A stretch of DNA of 38,861 bases from Chthonomonadales bacterium (GTDB lineage Bacteria > Armatimonadota > Chthonomonadetes > Chthonomonadales > CAJBBX01): the NCBI GenBank assembly GCA_027459625.1, contig DAIDHP010000008.1, forward strand, positions 1 through 38,861, written 5' to 3'. Of this stretch, positions 8,208-15,830 are shown in pieces (within the stretch, counting starts at the first letter, position 1; every line of letters begins with the position of its first letter). Under the pieces are notes generated by a model. That model was not told the DNA's origin, did no database searches, and saw only the letters and a list, made by a program, of their open reading frames with translations. The translations under genes and the position numbers were made by a program.

Positions 8208-8236
8208 GGGGAGGCGATTCTCGCCTCCCCAATTTT
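8208..8236 (+). terminator. Rho-independent terminator after the YbjQ gene
   Basis: GGGGAGGCGA (8208-8217) pairs perfectly with TCGCCTCCCC (8221-8230), and AATTTT follows. It lies between the YbjQ stop and the tatD ribosome binding site. A lone TATAAT at 8189-8194 precedes it, without a matching -35 box. Confidence 0.85.
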
Positions 8237-8252
8237 ATCGGAGGCGCACGAA

Positions 8253-9014
8253 ATGCTCTACGATACGCATTGTCATTTGAATCATCCGCAGTTTGAGTCG
8301 GATTTGGACCAAGTTCTCGCACGAATGAGAGACGCAGGCGTGGGTCGCTGCCTCGTGGCGGGATATGATTCGCCATCCAGTCTGATCGCTGCGGAATTAT
8401 CCTCCATGCACGAGGATGTTTACGCTGCAGTAGGGGTGCATCCGCATGATGCCGATTCCTTCAATGAAGACATTGAGCGATCCCTTCTTTCTCTGCTGGA
8501 ACATCCCAAAGTCGTGGCTGTTGGAGAGATCGGTTTGGATTTTCACTACAATTATTCCCTCCCGAAAAAACAGATACTGGCGTTGGAGGCGCAACTTCGA
8601 ATTGCACAAGTAACGAACAAGCCTGTAATTTTCCACTGCAGGGAAGCGTATGAGCCGTTATTGGAGATATTGGAGTGCGCCGCCCCGATTCACGGCGTGA
8701 TGCATTGCTGGGTCGGCGACATTGACCAAGCACGAAGAGCTTTGGATATGGGCTTGTATTTGGGATTTGGGGGAATGGTGACGTTTAAAAATGCCTCCGA
8801 GATTTGCGACATTGCTGCAATGATCCCCGTCGATTCATTGCTTTTGGAAACCGACGCGCCGTATCTCGCCCCCACCCCCAATCGCGGAAAACGTAACGAA
8901 CCGGCCTACATTCGCCTAGTTGCGGAGAAAGTTGCGGCGATCAAGGAGATGGATATGGAAGAGGTTATGATGCGCACATGGGAGAATGGGTTAACGCTTT
9001 TTCATAGGGAATGA
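8253..9014 (+). CDS. tatD: TatD family metal-dependent DNase
   Basis: TatD proteins are cytoplasmic metal-dependent hydrolases with a TIM barrel and 3'-5' exonuclease activity, linked to DNA repair and DNA fragmentation. The protein has 253 residues, the normal length. The metal ligands are visible: HCH at residues 6-8, Glu92 in VGEIGLDFHY, His in VIFHCREA near residue 128, and Asp in LETDAPYLAP near residue 200. CGGAGG precedes the ATG at 8253. The gene lies just downstream of the operon terminator and converges with the ABC exporter genes. Confidence 0.93.
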   Translation: MLYDTHCHLNHPQFESDLDQVLARMRDAGVGRCLVAGYDSPSSLIAAELSSMHEDVYAAVGVHPHDADSFNEDIERSLLSLLEHPKVVAVGEIGLDFHYNYSLPKKQILALEAQLRIAQVTNKPVIFHCREAYEPLLEILECAAPIHGVMHCWVGDIDQARRALDMGLYLGFGGMVTFKNASEICDIAAMIPVDSLLLETDAPYLAPTPNRGKRNEPAYIRLVAEKVAAIKEMDMEEVMMRTWENGLTLFHRE

Positions 9015-9040
9015 AATCACTGGAAGCTTGGAGGTCGTTA

Positions 9041-9853
9041 TTATGATGAATTGGAGTGATAGTTTGGGTCGTCCGACGCCTTCAAGTAGGCTTCGAGGGT
9101 TGGTTCCAATGGCCCGTCCAATCGAATTAATCCGTTATGCATCCAGATGACGCGTGAAGCGACCTGCCGGATGATATGTGAGTAATGCGCTACGAAGACA
9201 ATCGTCTTGCCCACGTTCTGGAACTCCTCGATTTTACGGTAACACTTCTGCTGAAACGCCTCGTCCCCAACCGCCAGAACCTCGTCAATGAGCAGAATAT
9301 CGGGATCAGTATGTACGGCGAGTGAGAATCCAAGCCTCATTTTCATCCCCTCCGAGTAATTGCGAAGGGGAGTGTCGATCTTTTCAGCCAAATCCGGAGT
9401 GTCGAAAGCAAACTTCACGATCGAATCAAACTTTTGATGGATCTGCTTGATCGTTAATCCCAGTATGGCGCCATACAACTCCACATTCTCCACTCCGGTC
9501 AAATCAGGGTGAAATCCCGCGCCTAGCTCAAGGAGCGTGGCGATTTTTCCGTTAAGCTGGATGATTCCCGAAGTGGGCTTGTATACGTGCGCCATGAGAG
9601 AAAGCAGAGTGGATTTTCCCGAGCCATTCTTACCGACCAGAGCGACCGTTTCACCATGCTCCACCTTAAAGCTGACGCCTTTCAACGCCTCCCGTTTTTC
9701 CACCGGATTCTTCCGGTAGAAATTCAGGATGGCGTATTTTATTGATGCCGACTTTCTATGCTGAAGACGAAATGTCTTGTGAAGATTCTCCACCAATATC
9801 GCGGGTGAAGCGGTCATAGAATCCGGCGCTATGGTCTTTCGATAAATTCCCAT
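9041..9853 (-). CDS. Polysaccharide ABC exporter, ATP-binding subunit (Wzt/TagH/KpsT type)
   Basis: This is the ATPase of an ABC-2 exporter that moves lipid-linked polysaccharide across the inner membrane. The 270-residue protein has Walker A GKNGSGKS (74-81), the family-typical degenerate signature YSEGMKMRLGFS in place of LSGGQ, and Walker B with LLIDEVLAVGD, as in Wzt and TagH. It ends soon after the H-loop (FVAHYSH), so it lacks the C-terminal carbohydrate-binding domain of O9a-type Wzt. The start is uncertain (ATG 9853 or 9817; neither has a strong ribosome binding site). It overlaps the permease gene by 25 nt. Together with wecA and wecB on the other strand it suggests surface glycan export. 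Confidence 0.9.
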   Translation of the reverse strand: MGIYRKTIAPDSMTASPAILVENLHKTFRLQHRKSASIKYAILNFYRKNPVEKREALKGVSFKVEHGETVALVGKNGSGKSTLLSLMAHVYKPTSGIIQLNGKIATLLELGAGFHPDLTGVENVELYGAILGLTIKQIHQKFDSIVKFAFDTPDLAEKIDTPLRNYSEGMKMRLGFSLAVHTDPDILLIDEVLAVGDEAFQQKCYRKIEEFQNVGKTIVFVAHYSHIIRQVASRVIWMHNGLIRLDGPLEPTLEAYLKASDDPNYHSNSS

Positions 9854-10674
9854 TTTCTTTTATTAAAGTAGGCGTAGGATGCGATAAGTATTCCAAAAGA
9901 TATCAATCCGGCGAATAGCAAGGAACCCACGTTAAGAGGGAGGGATGGCCCCCCCACCGCTGCAGGGCTTGGCGGCTGAAGCAGAGTTTTCCGAAACCCG
10001 GTAATTAATGCGGTGATGGGGTTATTCATATAGAACCAGATGAATATCGGATGATACCTGCCGCCAATATGGCTGGTGTATACAACTTGCTCGGGCACAT
10101 ACATGATGGGCAAAACAAATAGAAGCAAGCTCATGACTATCGTCACGATATATTTTATATCCTCGTAAAACACATTAAGGCAAGCCACGAATAGTCCCAC
10201 GCCTGTCACAAGCATGAACTGAACTATGACAAGGTAGGGAAACCACAGGACGGTCCATAGAATCGGGCCTCGCCGAAAAATGTACCAATAGAGCACGAAC
10301 ACCAACCATGAAAGCAGAAAATGAATAAAGTTGCTGATGGTGCTGGAGAGTGGTATTATTTCACGGGGAAGATACACCTTCTTGATAACGGTGTACATCA
10401 TCAGGATGGATTGGCAAGAGTCCTGTACCGCGGTCTGAAAATAGGTCCAAGGGATCATCGCCACAAGCACAAACGCGGAGTAACTGGGAAATTTCGCGGC
10501 GAAATTGGTGGCGTGCCTAAACGCAAACGTAATAACCGCCACCTGCATCAACGGCGGGGCGATAGACCATAGAAAACCAAGGCGCGAATTCTTATAACGC
10601 ACCTTCAGGTCCCGACGAACCAGTTGCCAAAGGAGTCCTCGGAAACGCCACAACTCGGCGAGTTCTTTGCTCAA
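9829..10674 (-). CDS. Polysaccharide ABC exporter, permease subunit (Wzm/TagG type)
   Basis: This is the membrane subunit of the ABC-2 type exporter that partners the ATPase overlapping its end. It has the classical Wzm/TagG entry segment LLWQLVRRDLKVRYKNSRLG, then GFLWS, followed by six hydrophobic segments and the MNNPITALITGFR segment before the last helix. I chose TTG at 10674 (281 residues) because an AGGAG lies about 11 nt upstream and the protein then begins as other family members do. The frame stays open to a TTG at 10731, but that start has no ribosome binding site. The polymer exported cannot be read from sequence. Confidence 0.88.
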   Translation of the reverse strand: MSKELAELWRFRGLLWQLVRRDLKVRYKNSRLGFLWSIAPPLMQVAVITFAFRHATNFAAKFPSYSAFVLVAMIPWTYFQTAVQDSCQSILMMYTVIKKVYLPREIIPLSSTISNFIHFLLSWLVFVLYWYIFRRGPILWTVLWFPYLVIVQFMLVTGVGLFVACLNVFYEDIKYIVTIVMSLLLFVLPIMYVPEQVVYTSHIGGRYHPIFIWFYMNNPITALITGFRKTLLQPPSPAAVGGPSLPLNVGSLLFAGLISFGILIASYAYFNKRKWEFIERP

Positions 10675-10899
10675 ACTTATCGATTCTCCTCGTGAGATGG
10701 ATTCATGCAAATAAAATAAAACCGGTGTCAAATCGCAAAATTTATTTTATCGGATATCATTCAAGAGTAACATGACTCACGAACACGTTGCTGCAAATTT
10801 AGCGATGGCTTCCGTCAAATGGAATAGAGTATTCATTGGAAGGAATGAAGCGGTGCCGCTCGAAACATCTACAGTATACAAACAGTATCCCGAGTTGTC

Positions 10900-10918
10900 A
10901 ATCGAACGGAGTTCGATT
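10900..10918. other. Perfect inverted repeat in the divergent intergenic region
   Basis: AATCGAAC and GTTCGATT flank GGA. It lies in the 295-nt gap between the divergent permease gene and the secreted protein gene at 10970. It could be an operator or a leader hairpin. A TTGTCA (10895-10900) abuts it, but no -10 box sits at the right distance. Nothing else was recognised in the gap. Confidence 0.35.
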
Positions 10919-10969
10919 CGTAATAATTGGCTTGCATATCGTACGGACGCATCCACCACTCACACCATA

Positions 10970-12310
10970 ATGAAATCAATACGCCTTTTGATACACTTGT
11001 CATTTATTCCGATGTTTCTGCAGTATGCGTGTCTGGCATTCGCTTTTCAGACGGTTCCAAAGCCGCAAACCACGGAATTCCCTTTAAGCTATATTCGTAA
11101 CATAGCCATTGCCCCGGTTCGTATTGACGTTCTAGATCCTTATACGCAAAAACTTCCCATTCCCAAATCCATTAAGGGCGGATATGAATACTGGAAAAGC
11201 CAAATGCTTGCCATCCATCAACAGAGAGAGCTGATGCAGGAAGCGGCTTCATCCTTTCCCGAATTTCTCCGAAGAAGGCTGCAAACCAAGGAGCACATCC
11301 GACTTGCCATTTCCGATAGATTGGAACCTTTATGGAGGTCCATTCCTTCCTCGCACATCCGCAGACCTCTCGGAAACGAGGTGGCGGGAAAAAATGGATC
11401 TTCCGAAATCCATTGGGAAGGGCTTGAACAACTGGCGGAAAACACGCATTCGCAGGGAGCCGTCGCCTTTTCCATCGACTATTTTCACAACCCCACTCAA
11501 ATCAACGACACTTTTTGGATACGTCTCAAAGGGTTTTATTACAGATCTGATAACAAAAGAAAATACGGACCGTTTTATATTTACGGCAATATTCAATCAG
11601 GGTTGCTCTATCTCTACACGGAAAGCGTCCAGCAAGAGCGAATAATGATGAATGCTGCGTTGGAGGAATGCGCCAATCGGGTGGCGGAAACGCTTACTAG
11701 CGGTATGGAGAATCCGTTCGCGATCAAAAAACGAATCGCCGTGATTCCAGCCTTCGTCCCGAATGCGCTCACCATTCTTGATGGATCAAAGATAATTCAT
11801 GCGCCTTTGACGGAGGTGAATCGGGAAGCCGATGTGTTATTCCAGCCTTCTCTTGGTCCCGTGGTGACAATTCTGCATTTAAGATATGATTTCCGTTCCT
11901 ACGCCAATCTATTAACATCGCTGCGAAACGCATGGAGCCCCGCTGGAGATATTAATGTGGCTCCATACGCCAAAGCCGGAAGACAAATGAAGGCAAGCTA
12001 CGTTTTTATCAGTCGTGTAAACGGGATTACCATCAAGTTATTGGAGCGCAAGCAAGCATCCGACAGCACGGACGCGCTACCGGACAGAGAAGTGGCGGTA
12101 TCCGCTGAGGGGGCGCTAATAGACCCGGCGACATCGCAGATAATGTGGAGGAAAAACACGGACGCGGTGGTCGTGATACACAAACGAAACAAGGACGAAC
12201 TAACGAATAATCAATGCGCATTGGAGGCGGTGATTGTGGCTTATTCCCAATTAAGCGCGGATTACAACACATACCATAGGAGATGGCTTATCCCCATTCC
12301 GGTTCAATAG
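10970..12310 (+). CDS. Secreted protein of unknown function with two similar-looking modules
   Basis: From ATG 10970 the protein has 446 residues and starts with a good signal peptide (KSIRLLIHLSFIP, cut probably near CLAFAF). The frame is open from 10772, but that start would put 66 unremarkable residues before the signal peptide. There is no clear ribosome binding site for ATG 10970. Two segments begin with a similar strand (RNIAIAPVRI and KRIAVIPAFVP). The second half continues with YVFISRVNG and ALIDPATSQIMWRK, which recalls periplasmic CsgG/LpoB/TolB-N-like folds that assemble at the outer membrane. This resemblance is weak and by eye only. No function is assigned. Confidence 0.65.
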   Translation: MKSIRLLIHLSFIPMFLQYACLAFAFQTVPKPQTTEFPLSYIRNIAIAPVRIDVLDPYTQKLPIPKSIKGGYEYWKSQMLAIHQQRELMQEAASSFPEFLRRRLQTKEHIRLAISDRLEPLWRSIPSSHIRRPLGNEVAGKNGSSEIHWEGLEQLAENTHSQGAVAFSIDYFHNPTQINDTFWIRLKGFYYRSDNKRKYGPFYIYGNIQSGLLYLYTESVQQERIMMNAALEECANRVAETLTSGMENPFAIKKRIAVIPAFVPNALTILDGSKIIHAPLTEVNREADVLFQPSLGPVVTILHLRYDFRSYANLLTSLRNAWSPAGDINVAPYAKAGRQMKASYVFISRVNGITIKLLERKQASDSTDALPDREVAVSAEGALIDPATSQIMWRKNTDAVVVIHKRNKDELTNNQCALEAVIVAYSQLSADYNTYHRRWLIPIPVQ

Positions 12311-12343
12311 TGAAGCGTTGCTATTGCATGAAAGGAGTTTGTC

Positions 12344-12586
12344 ATGACAAAATGGCGATATCATTCCATATTACTGCACGATTTGTCGCTGGCGGATTCT
12401 CGATTAAACTCGGAAGGAGAGAAAGGATGGGAACTGGTCTCCATATGCATGATCAATGAAAACAGCGCGCGCGCCTTTCTAAAAAAGCGCATGACCGATA
12501 ACGGGGCTGAACACTCCACGTCGAAAATAACGGCATCGAAGCGTCACGACTCGATCTCCGACAGGACAAACATCACTCATAGTTGA
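12344..12586 (+). CDS. Small DUF4177-like protein
   Basis: The 80-residue protein starts with WRYHSILL and contains LNSEGEKGWELVSICMI followed by AFLKKR. This is the pattern of DUF4177 proteins (a short strand, LN..G..GWELV, then F.KR). The family has no established function. The C-terminal 30 residues are polar and look disordered. AAGGAG sits 7 nt before the ATG, so the start is sound. It lies 33 nt after the secreted protein gene and may share its transcript. Confidence 0.75.
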   Translation: MTKWRYHSILLHDLSLADSRLNSEGEKGWELVSICMINENSARAFLKKRMTDNGAEHSTSKITASKRHDSISDRTNITHS

Positions 12587-12596
12587 AAATCCGGAA

Positions 12597-14108
12597 TCAC
12601 TGTCCGCCTGTCGCGAGGTACATGATTTTTTCCTGAGTGGCTTCCGTTTTCATAAGTTCACCGGCGATTCTTCCTTCGTGCATCACGAGGATTCTATCGC
12701 TCATCCCTAGAATTTCGGGTAAATCGGAAGAAATCATCAGTATCGCGACCCCCTGCCCCGCCAAAGTGTTCATCAGGTTGTATATTTCCGCTTTGGCGCC
12801 AACATCGATACCTCTTGTAGGTTCATCGAAGATTAAAAATTTCGACTGCGTGCAGAGCCATTTGGCTAACACCACCTTCTGTTGATTGCCTCCCGAGAGG
12901 TTCTGAACAATCTGGTTCATGGATGGAGTTTTGATCGATAGTTCCTTTATGTAATGCTCCGCGGTAGTTCGCTCCGCTCCGCTTTGAATGAAACCGCCTT
13001 TGGAGATGTTATGCAAGTTCGCTAGAGTTATGTTCTCCCGCAAACTTATCGGAAGTACCAGTCCCTCCGCTTTGCGATCCTCCGTAACCAATCCTATTCC
13101 GAGTTCAATGGCTTTTTTCGGCGAGTCAATATGTACGGATTTACCCAAAAACTGTATTTCGCCGGAATCCATGGGATCGGCACCGAAGATCACCTTTGCC
13201 AGTTCTGTTCTTCCCGCGCCCACCAAACCCGCCATTCCCACCACCTCGCCTGCGCGAACCGTGAGACTGATATTCTTCAGCTTGCCTTTTCGCGAAACCT
13301 TGTCCACCTTTAACACCGGATCGCCTATTGGCACGTTTCTTTCCGGAATCATTTGATTGAGTTCACGCCCCACCATCAAGCGAATGATTTGCTGACGGTC
13401 CAATTCGGAGACGTTATGCGTTGAGACCAATTGGCCGTCTCTCAGCACGGTGACCCTGTCGCATAATCCGAAAATCTCCTCCAAGCGATGGGAAATGTAA
13501 ATGATGGCGATCCCTTCCGATTTCAGTTTGCGCATCAGAGTAAAAAGAGAGGATAGTTCATGTTCCGTTAGGGTTGCGGAGGGTTCGTCCATGATAATGA
13601 TTTTGCTATCTCTGGAAGCTGCCCGCGCAATCTCCACCATCTGTTGCTGGGCTATGGAAAGTCTGTTAACAGGCAACCGAACGTCCAAATGAACTCCAAG
13701 CGAGTCGATGATTTGCTCCGCCCTGCGATACATATCGGTGAAATTCACAAATCCCGGAAGCGACCCCGCAGGTTCGCGACCAAGAAAGATATTTTCGGCG
13801 GCAGTCAAATACGGTGCGAGGTTGAGTTCCTGATATATGGTGCTTATGCCAAGATGAATGGCGCGAATTGGACTGTCGAGATGAACTTTTTGTCCTTCAA
13901 GTAAGATTTCACCCGTGTCCATCTGTTCGGCTCCCGACAGTATCTTCATCAGGGTGGATTTGCCTGCGCCATTTTCACCGCATATAGCGTGTATCTCCCC
14001 TTTATGCACTGTAAGGTCCACCTTGTCCAGTGCGCGCACGCCCGGAAAGGATTTGCATATTTGTCTCATTTCCAGTGCCGGAACCATATTTGTATCGCTC
14101 GTTGCCAT
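12597..14108 (-). CDS. Sugar ABC importer ATPase (RbsA/MglA type), orphan
   Basis: The 503-residue protein has two fused nucleotide-binding domains as in RbsA, MglA and XylG, which power uptake of ribose, galactose or xylose. The first domain has Walker A GENGAGKST (44-52), signature LSIAQQQ and Walker B IIIMDEPSATL. The second has the degenerate Walker A GLVGAGRTE, the signature LSGGNQQKVVLAKWL and FDEPTRGIDVGAK, all typical of this class. GGAGGG lies 6 nt before the ATG. No permease or substrate-binding protein gene lies on either side, so its partners must be elsewhere and the substrate is unknown. Confidence 0.92.
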   Translation of the reverse strand: MATSDTNMVPALEMRQICKSFPGVRALDKVDLTVHKGEIHAICGENGAGKSTLMKILSGAEQMDTGEILLEGQKVHLDSPIRAIHLGISTIYQELNLAPYLTAAENIFLGREPAGSLPGFVNFTDMYRRAEQIIDSLGVHLDVRLPVNRLSIAQQQMVEIARAASRDSKIIIMDEPSATLTEHELSSLFTLMRKLKSEGIAIIYISHRLEEIFGLCDRVTVLRDGQLVSTHNVSELDRQQIIRLMVGRELNQMIPERNVPIGDPVLKVDKVSRKGKLKNISLTVRAGEVVGMAGLVGAGRTELAKVIFGADPMDSGEIQFLGKSVHIDSPKKAIELGIGLVTEDRKAEGLVLPISLRENITLANLHNISKGGFIQSGAERTTAEHYIKELSIKTPSMNQIVQNLSGGNQQKVVLAKWLCTQSKFLIFDEPTRGIDVGAKAEIYNLMNTLAGQGVAILMISSDLPEILGMSDRILVMHEGRIAGELMKTEATQEKIMYLATGGQ

Positions 14109-14663
14109 TAAAAACCCTCCAAGAAAAATGCCGTGTTTCGGAACTAAGACGGCGTACTATCATGAACGCGCTTGATTCGCGGTGAGAAGCAGGTGTGGAT
14201 GGATTCCACAATCAACTCAGCATATAATATACAGAAAAACGGCGTCTTTTCAAGCATACGGGTGCTGAATCCATGAAAATCATTTGACTCCCCGCCCGAC
14301 AAGTAAGAAGAGGATGCATATCCGCAATATTCGGAGGGTTTGGCAATTGTTATGTTATGATATTTTTGAGATATAATATAATGCTGGCGCTCATTCCCCG
14401 AAGGTGTCTTGCCTCGAAATAATATCGCCATAAGATATCGTCGGAATATGCTCCATCAATCCCGGATGCTGAAAACGCGTTTGCATGCGCAACATTCACC
14501 TATTCAATGACGTATAAGTGTAGAAATGCACTTTGTAATACAAAAATAGATATACTGTAAGCAAAGGTGGATGCGGCGTATATTTTGTCAACATTGATTA
14601 GCGGATCATGTTCCATTTCGCGACGTAATAAGCAAACACCTACATAACTCTAAAGGAGTAAAA
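14109..14663. other. Intergenic region between the divergent ABC ATPase and thioredoxin genes
   Basis: This 555-nt stretch is AT-rich and holds no credible gene. The left part has the minus-strand promoter at 14226. On the plus strand, a TATAATATAAT cluster near 14373-14383 lies 19 nt after a TTGTTA, a weak promoter candidate for the thioredoxin pair. A TATACT at 14551-14556 has no good -35 box. No terminator or other structure is convincing. Confidence 0.45.
14226..14253 (-). promoter_or_regulatory. Sigma-70 promoter of the sugar ABC ATPase gene
   Basis: On the minus strand TTGAAA (14248-14253) and TATATT (14226-14231) are separated by 16 nt, and each matches consensus at five of six positions. 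Transcription would start about 110 nt upstream of the ATG. Confidence 0.45.
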
Positions 14664-15185
14664 ATGAAAACGAAGTTCACTCTCGCGCTTGCCGGAATAT
14701 TGACTGTGGGGCTGATGTTCGGGTTCAAACCCGCGAACGCTCTTATTGCGGTGGGTTCCAAGATGCCCGGTATCGTAGTTCACACCACCAAGGGCGCCAC
14801 TCTTAACTTGGGGACTCAGCACGGATATGTTGTACTGCTTGATTTCTGGGCGACATGGTGTCCTCCTTGCCGCATGGAGACTCCTCACTTACAAGACCTG
14901 TATAAAAAGTATGGCAAGGATAAGGTGAAAGTTATTGGCGTATCCATGGGTGAGGGTAAGGAGACCCCAGAAAAGTTCGCTCAAGAGAACAAATTGACAT
15001 ATATCATTGGCTATACCTCACAGAAAGAGGCGAGCGAAATAGCCAACAAAATTCAGTTTGAGGGTATTCCCACCACCTTAATTATTGACAAGCATGGTAT
15101 TATACGTTATGCGGATTCAGGTTTTGGTGAGGGATTGCAAAACAAATTCGACAAAACAATCAGTGAGTACCTAAAGAAGAAATGA
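14664..15185 (+). CDS. Secreted thioredoxin-like protein (TlpA/ResA type)
   Basis: This is a periplasmic thiol-disulfide oxidoreductase candidate of 173 residues. A signal peptide (about residues 1-26, ending KPANA) is followed by a thioredoxin fold with the active site WCPPC (Cys66, Cys69) and the cis-proline segment EGIPTTLII. TlpA and ResA relatives reduce cysteines for cytochrome c maturation or copper-centre assembly, but the client here is unknown. AAGGAG lies 5 nt before the ATG. Its stop overlaps the next start as ATGA, so the two thioredoxins are probably made together. Confidence 0.9.
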   Translation: MKTKFTLALAGILTVGLMFGFKPANALIAVGSKMPGIVVHTTKGATLNLGTQHGYVVLLDFWATWCPPCRMETPHLQDLYKKYGKDKVKVIGVSMGEGKETPEKFAQENKLTYIIGYTSQKEASEIANKIQFEGIPTTLIIDKHGIIRYADSGFGEGLQNKFDKTISEYLKKK

Positions 15186-15712
15186 AAAGTCTATCCGGTA
15201 GCAGAGCTTTTGTCCTCGGCCTACTCGTCGCTATTCTTTTTGGAGCTTTGTACTATACCCATTCCGATGGGTCTATGGTTAACGGATCGGGAAAGCCCGC
15301 TCCGGATATAACCATCCAAACGGCCAAAGGTCCGGTCAGCCTTTCCTCGTTAAAGGGAAAGGTAGTGCTACTGGATTTTTGGGCCACTTGGTGTCCGCCG
15401 TGCAGGGCTAGCATACCCATCATTGAGTCACTTTACAACAAATACAAGAATCAGGGATTTGTTGTGATGGGAGTGGCGGGAAGCGAAAATGATGGTGGCG
15501 CAAGTCTCGATAGTTTTATAAAGGACATGGGAATGACCTATCCTACGGGTGTTCCTGACCCGCCCAGCAGCATTCAAAACTATCCCACTGCGGGAATCCC
15601 TTATGTGGTTCTTGTGGATAAAAACGGGACGATTCGATACACCATGGATGGGTATTCCCCGGATGAAGAGTCTGATCTGAGCGGAAAAATCCAACAACTG
15701 TTGAGTCAGTAG
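15182..15712 (+). CDS. Secreted thioredoxin-like protein (TlpA/ResA type), second copy
   Basis: The 176-residue protein has an N-terminal membrane segment (residues 9-25) that could be a signal anchor, then a thioredoxin fold with WCPPC (Cys71, Cys74) and TAGIPYVVLVDKNG as the cis-proline segment. It overlaps the preceding thioredoxin gene by 4 nt. The two share only the general TlpA pattern, so they look like an old duplication with separate roles. One could be a reductant and the other its partner. No cytochrome c maturation genes lie nearby. Confidence 0.9.
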   Translation: MKSLSGSRAFVLGLLVAILFGALYYTHSDGSMVNGSGKPAPDITIQTAKGPVSLSSLKGKVVLLDFWATWCPPCRASIPIIESLYNKYKNQGFVVMGVAGSENDGGASLDSFIKDMGMTYPTGVPDPPSSIQNYPTAGIPYVVLVDKNGTIRYTMDGYSPDEESDLSGKIQQLLSQ

Positions 15713-15803
15713 AGGTGACTCCATCAATTTGAATTTAAGGCATCTATGTTTCGCTATATCACATCCGAACATTTGAAAAGCGAGTTTTACAATAACCTGA
15801 ATG

Positions 15804-15830
15804 AAAAGAAGGCTTGGAACCCTCTTTTTT
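15804..15830. terminator. Probable bidirectional terminator between convergent genes
   Basis: AAAAGAAGG (15804-15812) pairs with CCCTCTTTT (15820-15828) except for one mismatch, and the plus strand ends in six Ts. It lies between the thioredoxin pair and the TPR gene, ending at the TPR stop codon. Confidence 0.5.

Noticed and set aside
10911-10919. GTTCGATTC, resembling a tRNA T-loop
   Set aside because: No acceptor stem, D arm or anticodon arm could be drawn around it; it is one arm of a perfect inverted repeat.
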